Source: an uncultured Lachnospiraceae bacterium (lineage in GTDB: Bacteria; Bacillota; Clostridia; Lachnospirales; Lachnospiraceae). Taken from it: a DNA stretch of 64,000 bases. Shown here one piece after another: positions 1 through 9,143 of the stretch. The notes under the pieces were generated by a model. That model saw only the letters and a list, made by a program, of their open reading frames with translations, was not told the origin of the DNA and made no database searches. The stretch spans positions 101,922-165,921 of the forward strand of contig CALGVA010000017.1 of the NCBI GenBank assembly GCA_937920345.1, written 5' to 3'. Both the position numbers and the translations under genes were made by a program. Positions within the stretch are counted from its first letter, which is position 1; every line of letters begins with the position of its first letter.

Positions 1-132
1 CTTTATTTCTTCTTCTGTAATATTGCTTTTATCAGAATAAAAACCTATTCCATATGTAGCCTTGCAAAGATTATCTTGTATACTTCCTTCATTAATGCCC
101 CATAAATCTAAATCTATTTTATTTTTTGCCAT
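1..132 (-). CDS. AP2/HNH-like phage protein, array copy 5 (partial, runs off left edge)
   Basis: Only the first 44 codons are inside the window, starting at ATG 132-130 one base after the stop of the preceding gene. The N-terminus (IDLDLWGI... followed by YGIGFY) matches the opening of the other array members, which have a W-[EG]-x-[WM] stretch and a GIGYY/GIGFY motif in the same place. It is the last visible copy of a tandem array that follows the tape-measure gene. The AP2-like half is outside the window, so the family call rests on the N-terminus and position. Confidence 0.6.
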   Translation of the reverse strand, partial: MAKNKIDLDLWGINEGSIQDNLCKATYGIGFYSDKSNITEEEIK

Positions 133-732
133 TTATTTATCAATCTCCCATTCTATAATGGCATAATATAGTTTTTCAGGTATATCATATCTATATGATT
201 CTGCAACATCCTTGATATATTGTTTTCTATCCTTTTTATATTGTTCAAACGCTTCTTCAGGACTATGAAAACCGCTATGTCTAACAGTAGTCTTCTTACC
301 ATTCCTAATAACAGAACATGTTGAATAATACATATCAGAATTTTTCTTTTTTCCTACACCAACTGGAAGATTTGTTTTGGATGCCGTTCCTTTTAATAAT
401 CTTGTAATTCTGTATGGAACAAATACACAAGTCTCTGGTGAATACATTTGATTATTCCTATCAAATATATCTTTTAGCAAATCCATTTTTTCATCTTCCA
501 CTGAATAATAATTCTTATCATACCACTCCAAAAAATTATTATAGTCTTTCCATTCCTCACAAATCGAATTATTTTCAGGATCGTTTTTTATCTGCCTTAA
601 AATATGATACCATACATTATATGCCTTATTATTAAATTCATATCGCTTATCATTTCCAAAATATCCTATCCCATTTGTTAATCTGGCATCTCTATTTAAT
701 CCCCATATTTCATTATCCAACAATAAATCCAC
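133..732 (-). CDS. AP2/HNH-like phage protein, array copy 4
   Basis: 199 residues. It has the family layout: an N-terminal GIGYF motif, a W-x-x-IL/CEEW...F..W segment, the signature YSPETCVFVP near the middle, then an AP2-like half with PVGVG, a short beta-rich stretch, EEAFEQYK and a closing IPEKLY. Such proteins are scattered in Firmicutes phages and resemble HNH homing endonucleases with AP2 DNA-binding domains, but I see no convincing catalytic His-Asn-His triad, so DNA cutting is unproven. The GTG start overlaps the previous stop as TAGTG, with a GGAGG about 15 nt upstream. Confidence 0.7.
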   Translation of the reverse strand: MDLLLDNEIWGLNRDARLTNGIGYFGNDKRYEFNNKAYNVWYHILRQIKNDPENNSICEEWKDYNNFLEWYDKNYYSVEDEKMDLLKDIFDRNNQMYSPETCVFVPYRITRLLKGTASKTNLPVGVGKKKNSDMYYSTCSVIRNGKKTTVRHSGFHSPEEAFEQYKKDRKQYIKDVAESYRYDIPEKLYYAIIEWEIDK

Positions 733-1448
733 TACTTTTCTTTTACCTCCGTATATTTTTTTATGTCATCGTTCCACTCAAACTCCATCATATAATTATA
801 TAGTTTCTCTGGTATTTTATCCCTTACTGATTCTGCGTATATTTTAATATGTTGCTCTTTCATGTATTTAAAAAAATAAAACGCTTCTTCTAATGTATCA
901 GTTCTCCCTAAAGGTACGCTTCTATCCTCTTCTGTTAATGATAGCGTTACAATATAGTAACCATTGTTAATGTCTCCGTGCGAATTTCTTCCATAACTTA
1001 TGCCGACTGGCAGATTATATTTTCGCCTTTTTATTTTATAAGGTTGTAAATAGTCTGTCCTTAACATCATTGCTATACATTGCGGAACAAATACACAAGT
1101 CTCTGGTGAATAAACATTAGGATCACCCCAATATCCATTTTTCAAATAAATTTCTTGATTATCAAATTCATACTTATTAGAATCATACCAATTTTCAAAA
1201 GAACAATAATCATACCAATCTTCATACAATGTAACATCATTCTCTTTTACTTCTCTTAATAGCCTTAACCAAGCATAATGAGAAGGTCTTGTTGAAAATT
1301 TGTCTGGATCTATAACTTTTTCATAAGAATAATGCCCTATATCATACGGACTTGCAGTAATAATCTTTCTTCTAGGTATTTCTTCAATAGTAAATCCCCA
1401 TGCCTCCCAATCTATGCCATTGTTTTTATTTTCATCTCGCCTATTTAT
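732..1448 (-). CDS. AP2/HNH-like phage protein, array copy 3, apparent ATA start
   Basis: The reading frame is open well upstream of the first TTG (1229): the extra 73 codons carry the family N-terminus, including GIDWEAWGF, DIGHYSY and a W-L-R-L-L segment. No ATG, GTG or TTG exists between the upstream in-frame TAG (1461-1463) and 1229. A purine-rich AGGGGGAAG sits at the normal distance before ATA 1448-1446, so ATA is the likely start. The body has YSPETCVFVP and a C-terminal IPEKLY. An alternative is decay of the start codon with use of TTG 1229, which would remove the N-terminal domain. Confidence 0.6.
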   Translation of the reverse strand: MNRRDENKNNGIDWEAWGFTIEEIPRRKIITASPYDIGHYSYEKVIDPDKFSTRPSHYAWLRLLREVKENDVTLYEDWYDYCSFENWYDSNKYEFDNQEIYLKNGYWGDPNVYSPETCVFVPQCIAMMLRTDYLQPYKIKRRKYNLPVGISYGRNSHGDINNGYYIVTLSLTEEDRSVPLGRTDTLEEAFYFFKYMKEQHIKIYAESVRDKIPEKLYNYMMEFEWNDDIKKYTEVKEK

Positions 1449-1466
1449 ACTAACTTCCCCCTATCT

Positions 1467-2171
1467 CTAAATAATATAATCTTCTGGATTAAAAACAAAA
1501 TTTATCATTCTATTATACAATTTTTCAGGAATATATTTTTTGTATTCCTCTGCAATTCGTCTTACTTCATATTCCTTAACAGCTTTATAAAATGGTAATA
1601 ATTCATTAGGATTGTCTGCCCTTCCTAAATATGTATTTTTCCCATTATATTGACAATAGGCAACGTAACACAAATTCGTATTTCTATCAGTTTTATATGT
1701 AATACCAATATCACATTTAATATGCCTATCATCATTATCTACATATTCTTTTAGTGATTTTGAATTATATTTAGTCCTCAAAGCACCAATAATTTTATAA
1801 GGTGCAAACACACACATTTCTGGTGAATATTCGTTATTGTCAAATACCAATAAATCTTTTTTTAAGACTACCTTTTCCCCAGGAATTGTATATACATTTT
1901 CCTTATACCATTTTTCAAAATTAGTAAATTCGTGCCATTCTTTACACACTGTAATATCCGTATATGGAAATTTTGAATATGATTCTTGCTTAACTATTGA
2001 GTACCAAATTTGATAAATTCTATTTTTCTTTCTATCAGTAATTGGTTTTGCTAAAATTGCATTGTAATCATTTTCTTTATATGTTGCAAAAGTATATTCA
2101 AATCCGTATATTTCTTTCATTTTTTCAAGCTGATACGGCATATAATCAAAGTTTTTATTCAGTCTTATCAA
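1467..2171 (-). CDS. AP2/HNH-like phage protein, array copy 2
   Basis: 234 residues from TTG 2171, chosen because AGGAGTG lies just upstream in the same arrangement as copy 1. Signature YSPEMCVFAP is present mid-protein, followed by a divergent AP2-like half (DIGITYK, then a LGRADNPNELL segment) and IPEKLY near the end. The start lies inside the 3' end of copy 1, suggesting coupled translation. Sequence divergence between copies is high, so this is an old array rather than a recent duplication. Confidence 0.65.
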   Translation of the reverse strand: MIRLNKNFDYMPYQLEKMKEIYGFEYTFATYKENDYNAILAKPITDRKKNRIYQIWYSIVKQESYSKFPYTDITVCKEWHEFTNFEKWYKENVYTIPGEKVVLKKDLLVFDNNEYSPEMCVFAPYKIIGALRTKYNSKSLKEYVDNDDRHIKCDIGITYKTDRNTNLCYVAYCQYNGKNTYLGRADNPNELLPFYKAVKEYEVRRIAEEYKKYIPEKLYNRMINFVFNPEDYII

Positions 2172-2853
2172 TATAATCACTCCTATAAATTGGTTTCCAT
2201 TCATATTCATATTTCAGATATTTGTATAATTTTTCTGTTATATATGTCTTGTATTGTTCTGCCAACATTTTAGCACCTTCGTTTTTAATCTTTCGCAAGA
2301 AATTTACAGCTTCTTCCTTATTTTTAAATGTTGTTGATCCTCTAATTCCTGTAGATAAATCTGTATAATTTGCAACATAATGACCATTCCATTTAGTATT
2401 TTCTTTGCGAAATGTTATCCCTATTGGCAGTTCTATACCATTGTTATCATATTTTGGTTCCCTACATATTTCTGGTAATATAAATTGTGTAATTCTCCTA
2501 GACGCAAAAACACACGTTTCTGGTGAATAATAAAAATCGTTTGAAAATACCTTTGTTGTAAGAAAAATTCTATCGCCCTCTATGTAATAATCATGTTTTT
2601 TATACCAATCTTTGAAACAATAAAACTCTTTCCATTCTTCACAAATGGATGCTTCCCCTTTAGACACGTCTTTTAATATCCTAATCCAAGCCATCCAACA
2701 ATCATCTTTATCACTGTTCTTTCTTGATCTTGAAAATGGTTTTCTATAATAGCCAATCCCATAAGCATCACCATATTTGAATTTATACTTTTCACTATTA
2801 AAATCAGGCACATTCATAGCTTCCCAATCTATATCTTGATTTAAAAGAATCAA
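2155..2853 (-). CDS. AP2/HNH-like phage protein, array copy 1
   Basis: 232 residues with a TTG start preceded by CGGAGGAAG. It has GIGYYRKPF near the N-terminus, a W-M-A-W-I-R-I-L helix, CEEWKEF, the signature YSPETCVFAS, and an AP2-like half (PIGITFR to NKEEAVNFL) ending in ITEKLYKYL. It starts inside the 3' end of the tape-measure reading frame, in another frame. It is the first of five tandem relatives and probably the leading edge of an insertion into the tape-measure gene. Confidence 0.7.
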   Translation of the reverse strand: MILLNQDIDWEAMNVPDFNSEKYKFKYGDAYGIGYYRKPFSRSRKNSDKDDCWMAWIRILKDVSKGEASICEEWKEFYCFKDWYKKHDYYIEGDRIFLTTKVFSNDFYYSPETCVFASRRITQFILPEICREPKYDNNGIELPIGITFRKENTKWNGHYVANYTDLSTGIRGSTTFKNKEEAVNFLRKIKNEGAKMLAEQYKTYITEKLYKYLKYEYEWKPIYRSDYIDKTE

Positions 2854-5800
2854 TATAACTTCCTCCGTTCATTCTGTTTTTATATGTAAAATCTATAATA
2901 TATTTAATCAGCATAAGTGCTGTAATTTTCATCTTTAAAAAAATTTTTTCAAAAAAATTAGGTAAATCTATAACATAAATTCTATGTTCAAACAATAAAT
3001 ACGATTGGAAAATTTCACTTGTATTAAGGTATTCAGTAGCCAAGTCATCAAATGCTTGCTGCAAATCTTCTGTACTTGTCTCTGCATCTGTTACCTTCCT
3101 TACCCATTCATCAAACATGTCCAAATCTCCGAACACATTTTGAATGCTGTCTAAATTATCAATAGAAAGTGATTCTCCTTTATTCATTAGGGTGTTATAT
3201 GCATCACCTAATGATTCAAAATCATCCGATACTGCTTTTAAATTATCAATTAAATTATTATCCGCAACTGCCTGAATCTGTTCTACCAACTTTTTAACAT
3301 CACTACTAGAACTATCAGCACTTAATCCAACTTTTGATAATAATTCTGCATATTGATCTGTTGATGTTAATACATCTTCATCCAATTTACCGACTGTTGC
3401 TTTTTTAATCAGTTCTGGATATTGTTTTATAATATCCTCTAATGATTCCTTATTTGCTGAAATATCTTCTGTCGATTGATTTATGGGTTCTGTAGCATTT
3501 TCTACCGCATTACCTAACTCTCCATAATAACCAGCAAACTGTGGAACTGTTGCAAGATAACCATTTATAGCTTCTTCAATGTCTTTCTGTGAACCTATAA
3601 ATTCATTACTGCTTTGTGCTGTCTTTACTAAATTGTCTCTGAAAGTATTAAATTCTTCTTCTGTATCAGGTAATTCCATGCCCTTTAAAGAACTTAACAT
3701 TTGTTGCTGTGCTACATTTTGATTTAAGTCTGTAATAGCATCATTGTAGCCATCCACAAACTCTCTCATTTCTTGAACACGATTATAAATCTGTAAAAAT
3801 ACCGGATTATCTTTCAGTTCTTCTTCTGTAAATTCATCAGATTCTCTTAATGCTTTCATAGCATCTTGTAATTTCTGATAATTTTCAAGGATTCCTTCTA
3901 CCGTACTATCATCACCTGTTAATACAATAGAACCTCCACCAGTTCCGTAAGAACCTTTATCAATAATACCAGCTTCATTTAATACACTGTATGCTCTTAC
4001 TGCATCTTCACCGCTAGAAGATAAAAGATTTCTATTTGTCAGACTATAAAAATGTTCATAATCTTTTCCTATTTCTTTCAATTCGTCTTCTGCCGCTTTT
4101 ACTCCTGCAACAAGATCATTTTCCATATTTCCTAATTCATCAAGCGTCACTTGTTTTATAGCTTCGTCTAATGAACCATACTTTGCAATTAAAGAATCAA
4201 TAGTTTCTCCTTCAATTCCAAGTTTTTTAATCAATTCTTCCTGTACAGTCATTAAATCCTCTTTTGAAGATTTATCTGTCTGAACCGCATTTGATAAAGT
4301 TAAATACTTTCCTGTTAGTTCGGAAATTTCATTTGATAACGTACTTGCTGTATCAGCCGCATCTTTGGCTTTCTGTCTTGCTTCTTCTGCTTTCTGATTG
4401 GCTGAATCTATTGCAGATGTTACCATTCCAATAACTGTACTCAGTGCCATAATTGCAATTCCTACTGGATTGCTCATAAAGGTTGCCTTTAAACTAGCAC
4501 CAAATCCTTTTACCGCCGCTGTAAGACTAAATGTGCTTGCTGTTGCCGCTCCGTTTGCTGCTGTTTGTGCATTTGTAGATTGAGTTAATCCCATTTGCGC
4601 AAGTTTAGCTTGTGCCTGTGCTTTTGTAAGTCCAGTTGTCCGTAAAATTGCTATACGATCAGATTCACTCAATGCTTTACTTGCTAAAACCTGTTTTAAT
4701 TGCGTTTCTGATAAACCAATAGATACTGCTTTTAAGGTTTTTAAAGCATTTGTATAATCAGTTGTGCCTTTTGTCATTGTGGACATATTTTTAACAGTAT
4801 TTAATGCCGTTCCAAAATTGCTTGCCTGAATTGCGGATGCTTTAAATGCTGCGGATAATGTAGTAATAACTTTTACAACGCCAATAGCAATAAGCCCTTT
4901 TAAAGTAGATTCTACTAATCCAAGACTATTTACAAATTGCAAAGTAGCATTTCCACAATTTAATAACCCTGTTACTGTACGACCATCAATTACAGACTGA
5001 TATGTTTCTGTCATACTTGCTTTAAAGCGATTTAACGCCGCCTCGCTTGATGAAAGATACTTATCATACTCTCTTTGAGCCGACCCTGCCGATTCCAAAC
5101 TTCTCTGATAGATTTCTTGTGCTTCGCTCATATTATTCAGAGTTGCCGAAATTGCAGAAGCTCTATGTTTGCCTGCTATCAGTTCAAGAAGTGCGCTCTG
5201 GTCAGTATCCGACATTTGCCGATATACTTTTGAAATATCAAGAAAAATTTCATAAATACTGCGGAAAGTTTCTTCATCATCTTCGAGTATTTTTACCCCA
5301 CCAGTACCATTAACATTAGTAAGACCTTCAATCTTTTCAGCTAATTTAGATGCAGAAGTATATACACCTTCCGTTTCTTCATTCATCATTTCTAACTCTG
5401 CTGTACATCCACGAATCCTTAATGCAGCAGTACGAAGACCTAATGCTAAAGCATCCGCATCCTGATATTGCCTATTACCAGCCGCTAATAATGCAATAAA
5501 TTCATCTACAGAAGTGTTTGCATCTGCAAAAACTGAACCTACCGCTTGTACACCTTTAGCGATTTCACCTGTTGTAATACTTGCCGTATTGCCAATCTCA
5601 TTATACTTGTCAATTAACGCATTAGCTTTATCAATTGCATCATCATAGCCATCTACAACATCATATGCCTGTACACCAGAAATAATTGCTTTTGCACTAT
5701 CAGACGCACTCATATCACCAACATTCGCTAAAATCGTTGAAACTTCAGACAAATTATCACTTATAGTCTTTGTATAGCCAGATTTTGAAAACTCTGTTGC

Positions 5801-6544
5801 GCACTCAATTAATGCTTTTTGAGTAGAAGCTAATTCCTGCGCTTTTTTATTGCACTGCTCCAAGTAAGTAGGATAATCACCTCTTGACAATTCATCCTGT
5901 ACTTTAATCAGATCAGTATATGCTTTGTCCAAATTTATAGCTTCTGTCCATGCTTTACGCATCTGCTGAGATAACAACATTACTCCACCAGTACCAGTAA
6001 ATAACTCTGTAGCACGTTTAAATGTTTTCTTGAATGTATCACCTAGAGTCAATCCACTTAAATTAGTAGCTTTAATTTCTGACCTCATAGCTGATAACTG
6101 CAATCTCAAATTGGCAATCTCTTTACTTGATGTTGCTAATTTCGCATTATCCAATAAAGAATTATACTTTGCAGACATATTAGCATCTTTAAACATTTTC
6201 GTATTCTGCTGACCGAGTATCTTAATATCATTGATAAGTTTATCTTTCTTCAGATTCATGCTTACCTGAATACTTTTTTTGTCTGCCGCAGCTTGTGCCT
6301 GTGAAGTTGCCTGTTGTACCGATGTAACGATACCTTTTTGATTAATTTTGCCTGTTAGATTTATCGTTCCATTTAGTGACGCTAAATCCTGTTTTAATTG
6401 TGCCTTTGTCTTAGCTTTACTAAGCGTTCCTATCAGGGGTACTTTTATTTCTCCCAGATTCTTTGCATCGGACTGAACTTGTTTTTTACTCTGTGCCTTT
6501 TTTAGAGTAGCAACTAGATCAATCCAAAAGTTTTCTTGTGCCAT
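2804..6544 (-). CDS. Phage tail tape-measure protein, 3' end disrupted
   Basis: A 1246-residue reading frame of tape-measure type: an N-terminal alpha-helical region rich in A, Q, S and K, a TP901-like core (TDLIKVQDELS..., SxGYTKTISD, GKHRASAISATLNNMSEAQ), a hydrophobic segment NPVGIAIMALSTVIGMV, and long coiled-coil stretches. Such proteins set tail length and are threaded through the tail tube. From about base 3005 downward the sequence stops looking like tape measure and becomes AT-rich and hydrophobic, ending where the AP2/HNH-like array begins. The true C-terminus is either lost or lies beyond the array. A GGAGGTCA ribosome site precedes the ATG. Confidence 0.85.
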   Translation of the reverse strand: MAQENFWIDLVATLKKAQSKKQVQSDAKNLGEIKVPLIGTLSKAKTKAQLKQDLASLNGTINLTGKINQKGIVTSVQQATSQAQAAADKKSIQVSMNLKKDKLINDIKILGQQNTKMFKDANMSAKYNSLLDNAKLATSSKEIANLRLQLSAMRSEIKATNLSGLTLGDTFKKTFKRATELFTGTGGVMLLSQQMRKAWTEAINLDKAYTDLIKVQDELSRGDYPTYLEQCNKKAQELASTQKALIECATEFSKSGYTKTISDNLSEVSTILANVGDMSASDSAKAIISGVQAYDVVDGYDDAIDKANALIDKYNEIGNTASITTGEIAKGVQAVGSVFADANTSVDEFIALLAAGNRQYQDADALALGLRTAALRIRGCTAELEMMNEETEGVYTSASKLAEKIEGLTNVNGTGGVKILEDDEETFRSIYEIFLDISKVYRQMSDTDQSALLELIAGKHRASAISATLNNMSEAQEIYQRSLESAGSAQREYDKYLSSSEAALNRFKASMTETYQSVIDGRTVTGLLNCGNATLQFVNSLGLVESTLKGLIAIGVVKVITTLSAAFKASAIQASNFGTALNTVKNMSTMTKGTTDYTNALKTLKAVSIGLSETQLKQVLASKALSESDRIAILRTTGLTKAQAQAKLAQMGLTQSTNAQTAANGAATASTFSLTAAVKGFGASLKATFMSNPVGIAIMALSTVIGMVTSAIDSANQKAEEARQKAKDAADTASTLSNEISELTGKYLTLSNAVQTDKSSKEDLMTVQEELIKKLGIEGETIDSLIAKYGSLDEAIKQVTLDELGNMENDLVAGVKAAEDELKEIGKDYEHFYSLTNRNLLSSSGEDAVRAYSVLNEAGIIDKGSYGTGGGSIVLTGDDSTVEGILENYQKLQDAMKALRESDEFTEEELKDNPVFLQIYNRVQEMREFVDGYNDAITDLNQNVAQQQMLSSLKGMELPDTEEEFNTFRDNLVKTAQSSNEFIGSQKDIEEAINGYLATVPQFAGYYGELGNAVENATEPINQSTEDISANKESLEDIIKQYPELIKKATVGKLDEDVLTSTDQYAELLSKVGLSADSSSSDVKKLVEQIQAVADNNLIDNLKAVSDDFESLGDAYNTLMNKGESLSIDNLDSIQNVFGDLDMFDEWVRKVTDAETSTEDLQQAFDDLATEYLNTSEIFQSYLLFEHRIYVIDLPNFFEKIFLKMKITALMLIKYIIDFTYKNRMNGGSYIDSFKSRYRLGSYECA

Positions 6545-6580
6545 AAATTATGACCTCCTATTATTTTTATTTTTGCAATA

Positions 6581-6608
6581 AAAAAGACAATCCGTAGACT
6601 GTCTTTTT
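6581..6608 (-). terminator. Rho-independent terminator after the tyrosine recombinase
   Basis: Inverted repeat AAAAAGACA / TGTCTTTTT with a 10-nt loop, giving a U-rich tail on the minus strand just after the recombinase stop. It separates the recombinase from the tape-measure gene, which therefore needs its own promoter or read-through. Confidence 0.75.
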
Positions 6609-6627
6609 ATGCTTTATATAAGCGACT

Positions 6628-7626
6628 TTAAAAGTCGAACTTATCTTTGTATTCTTTTAAATACTCGTTTTGTGATTTATTGATATAGTATTTAAAGGTT
6701 GTAGAAATATTTTCATGGTTTAAAAGTAGCGAAACAACTCCAATGTCACCGCCTCTTTGTAATAATAAATTGGCAGCAGTCCTTCTTAGGTCATGTGGAG
6801 ACAAATCAGGAACATCTATCATTTCACCTGCTCTGTTCGCCCATTTCCCTAATGTGGAAGAACTTATATGTGTTTTTTCACCTGTATCTTCATAATATCT
6901 ATATTTATTGGAAATAAATACAAAACCACCATCATTTATATGTTTTTCTTTTCTATACTCTTGTAATTTTAAAAGTAAACTTTTTGTATACTCATTGAAA
7001 AACAATGTAACTAACTTTGATTTCTTTTCCATAACATCCGTTGCCATGCGCTTATCAAAATTAATTTGTTCCCATTTGAGTGTTGCACACGCATTGGCTC
7101 TAGCCGCTGTTGAAAGAGCAAAATTTATATAAGTTTGTAATTGTATATCTCCATATTCCTCTAATTTCAATTTTAAATTTTCAACCTGTTCTTCTGTTAA
7201 AAATATCCGTTTAACTTCGTATTCTCGTCTTATATCTTTTGGACGTTTTACATAAGAAACTGGATTACTTTTAACCATTTCCTTTTTCAAAAGATAATTA
7301 TATATATCTTCGATAACCGCCAAAACTCTTGAAATTGTTTGAGGTCTATTATTTCTTTTGGATTTTAAATAATACGCATATTCTTCTATATCTTCTATCG
7401 TCATATCAAGAATACATTTATCATCCAATTCTTCATAAATATATTCAAGCCACCTAATAATTGTCGCAATATTATTCTCTATTGTTTCAGGTTTTAAATT
7501 CCCCAATGTCAGATTTTTTAAATATGCTTGCAAACATTCTACACTTTTAATGTTTACCTTCTCTAATACTTCCCTACGGTAAATTGATATATTTCTATAT
7601 CTTAATACAGTATCTTTTTTCTTCAA
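6628..7626 (-). CDS. Tyrosine recombinase/integrase
   Basis: 332 residues with an N-terminal SAM-like core-binding domain (about 20-115) and a C-terminal catalytic domain. Catalytic signatures visible are the Arg in STAARANACATL, HDLRR (His-x-x-Arg), LLNHENISTT (His) and the Tyr in KYYI near the end. It cuts and rejoins DNA at specific sites through a 3'-phosphotyrosine link. TTG start with GGAGGAATT upstream. It sits deep inside the element next to tail genes rather than at the visible right boundary, so it may serve inversion, dimer resolution or another att site. Confidence 0.88.
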   Translation of the reverse strand: MKKKDTVLRYRNISIYRREVLEKVNIKSVECLQAYLKNLTLGNLKPETIENNIATIIRWLEYIYEELDDKCILDMTIEDIEEYAYYLKSKRNNRPQTISRVLAVIEDIYNYLLKKEMVKSNPVSYVKRPKDIRREYEVKRIFLTEEQVENLKLKLEEYGDIQLQTYINFALSTAARANACATLKWEQINFDKRMATDVMEKKSKLVTLFFNEYTKSLLLKLQEYRKEKHINDGGFVFISNKYRYYEDTGEKTHISSSTLGKWANRAGEMIDVPDLSPHDLRRTAANLLLQRGGDIGVVSLLLNHENISTTFKYYINKSQNEYLKEYKDKFDF

Positions 7627-7724
7627 TATTAAAATTCCTCCTGTCTTTTTTACTGGCAGAATTATCTAATATCGAATAATGTATAATGGGATTTTAATGA
7701 AACATTTAGAATAAGATATGTTTT

Positions 7725-7898
7725 TTATGAATTTTCTTTGATATACTTCTCCAACTTATTTTTTACACTTTGATTTAGACTAAATCTACCATGCAGCCAT
7801 AGGCTGAATTGAGATGGGGTAAGTCCTATTTGATCTGCTATAAAGGACTTCTTAACACCCTTTTTGTTGATAAAATCAATTACTGATTCTTTTAACAA
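7725..7898 (-). CDS. Small Cro/XRE-like helix-turn-helix protein
   Basis: 57 residues, TTG start with AAGGAG about 6 nt upstream. A single HTH is visible: FIADQIGLTPSQFSLWLHGR, the classic pattern of Cro-like repressors, followed by a basic amphipathic tail. It sits directly upstream of the tyrosine recombinase with about 100 nt between, so it may control recombinase expression. Confidence 0.7.
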   Translation of the reverse strand: MLKESVIDFINKKGVKKSFIADQIGLTPSQFSLWLHGRFSLNQSVKNKLEKYIKENS

Positions 7899-7918
7899 TT
7901 AAAACTCCTTCCACAAAA

Positions 7919-7955
7919 AATAGCACCTACGAGATATTCAACCGTAAGTGCTATT
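7919..7955 (-). terminator. Hairpin terminator upstream of the small HTH gene
   Basis: Arms AATAGCAC and GTGCTATT, followed on the minus strand by TTTTTTG. It would stop transcripts coming from the polymerase operon before the small HTH gene. Confidence 0.65.
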
Positions 7956-7969
7956 ACGATATATATTAA

Positions 7970-7993
7970 CAACTATGTAGTTTGACATAGTTG
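7970..7993. repeat. Perfect 9-bp inverted repeat
   Basis: CAACTATGT and ACATAGTTG separated by 6 nt. It lies in a 360-nt non-coding stretch between two terminators and has no U-run, so it looks more like a protein-binding dyad than a terminator. Confidence 0.5.
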
Positions 7994-8014
7994 CAATGTT
8001 AAACCATGCTACCA

Positions 8015-8079
8015 CTTATATATAGTCTCCACAAACCATATATAACACTATATATAGTCTCCACAACTTATATATAGCC
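8015..8079. repeat. Direct repeats TATATATAGTCTCCACAA
   Basis: Two full copies (8015-8034 and 8048-8066) and a partial third copy (8067-8079) in non-coding DNA between the polymerase operon and the recombinase region. The AT-rich core and regular spacing fit a DNA-binding site array. No function is known to me. Confidence 0.55.
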
Positions 8080-8132
8080 ATAATAAAACATTTTATATAC
8101 CATATATTAACTTGGATAAGCACACGACAAAA

Positions 8133-8152
8133 ACCCCTATTTTATAAGGGGT
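8133..8152 (-). terminator. Terminator of the RNA polymerase operon
   Basis: ACCCCT and AGGGGT arms around an AT loop, followed on the minus strand by GTTTTTG. It is about 100 nt after the stop of the zinc-ribbon gene, the last gene of the operon. Confidence 0.6.
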
Positions 8153-8258
8153 ATTTAAAAGACTTTTGCGAAACTTTTAATCATAACATATTTATTTCAT
8201 TTTGTATATATGCAATTTGTATAACTTTCTTCAATTTTTTATGTGAATTATGACCATT

Positions 8259-9143
8259 TTAATAGTGTCTATTACAAACATCACAATTCTTTGTGCTTTT
8301 CCGCCTAGCAACAAACATTTTCCCGCACTTTTGACATTCGTTTACAAACAATTTGTCATTAAAACCACTAAACATCTGTTCGCACAGTAATTCAAACTTG
8401 TTGATAACCAAAACAATTTCATCTGTACCATTTTCATTATAGCTTATAAATGGAATTTTGTACAGATAAATTGGATTTTTCTTTCTTTTTCTATATTCTA
8501 TTTCTGGTCTGTAATATTCTATCAATCCACTTTCTATAAGTGTCTGATAATTTTTTATTCTTGTTCCACTTTCGCTACCGTTATCAGAAAAAATCTTTGA
8601 ATTATTAATCTTTTCTTCAATAACAGGAACATACTCTTGCTTTGTTTCATATTGGTTTTGATATGCTTTTTGCCATATAAGCAATATGGAAATGATTTTC
8701 TGTAAAATTTCTCTTGGTCTTTTTCCAAATTGTGAATTATATGTAAAATCTTTTCCGATTTGTTGAATAGTGTCTATTTCACTTCTATAAATCACAACTG
8801 GTTTATCAGCAAAGAATACCCTTTTATTTTCTTTATCTGTATCTTTTAAATCGTCTATATTCTTCTTTATCCCCTTAATTACACTCTTTACTCTTGAATC
8901 ATCATTAACATATTCTTTGGCTTTTGCTTCTATTTCCTTTTTATACTTCTCCAATACTTCATTTAATTTTAAAATGTCTGTTGATCCATTGCATAAATCA
9001 TATACAATATAATGTTTGACCAATAATGCTGCCCAAAAATTACGCTCATATTTCAATCTATTTTCGTCCAAATTATCTTTATTGGCAAGGATAGTATCAC
9101 AAAGATACTTGTCCTGCCAATTAATCTTATAGTTACTCGCCAC
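8259..9143 (-). CDS. Zinc-ribbon protein translationally coupled to the YonO-like RNA polymerase
   Basis: 294 residues. The N-terminal two thirds are helical and charged and I do not recognise them. The C-terminus holds a compact zinc ribbon, C-x2-C followed by C-x2-C (CQKCGKMF ... NCDVC). The GTG start overlaps the polymerase stop as TAGTG, so the two proteins are probably made together in fixed ratio. That arrangement suggests a partner of the polymerase such as a specificity or loading factor. This is inference; a stand-alone DNA-binding protein is the main alternative. Confidence 0.6.
   Translation of the reverse strand: MASNYKINWQDKYLCDTILANKDNLDENRLKYERNFWAALLVKHYIVYDLCNGSTDILKLNEVLEKYKKEIEAKAKEYVNDDSRVKSVIKGIKKNIDDLKDTDKENKRVFFADKPVVIYRSEIDTIQQIGKDFTYNSQFGKRPREILQKIISILLIWQKAYQNQYETKQEYVPVIEEKINNSKIFSDNGSESGTRIKNYQTLIESGLIEYYRPEIEYRKRKKNPIYLYKIPFISYNENGTDEIVLVINKFELLCEQMFSGFNDKLFVNECQKCGKMFVARRKSTKNCDVCNRHY

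Noticed and set aside
2860..3010. Group I or II intron at the end of the tape-measure gene
   Set aside because: No intron core or exon-binding pairing could be recognised by eye and no resuming exon lies in the window; kept only as a possibility in the array finding.
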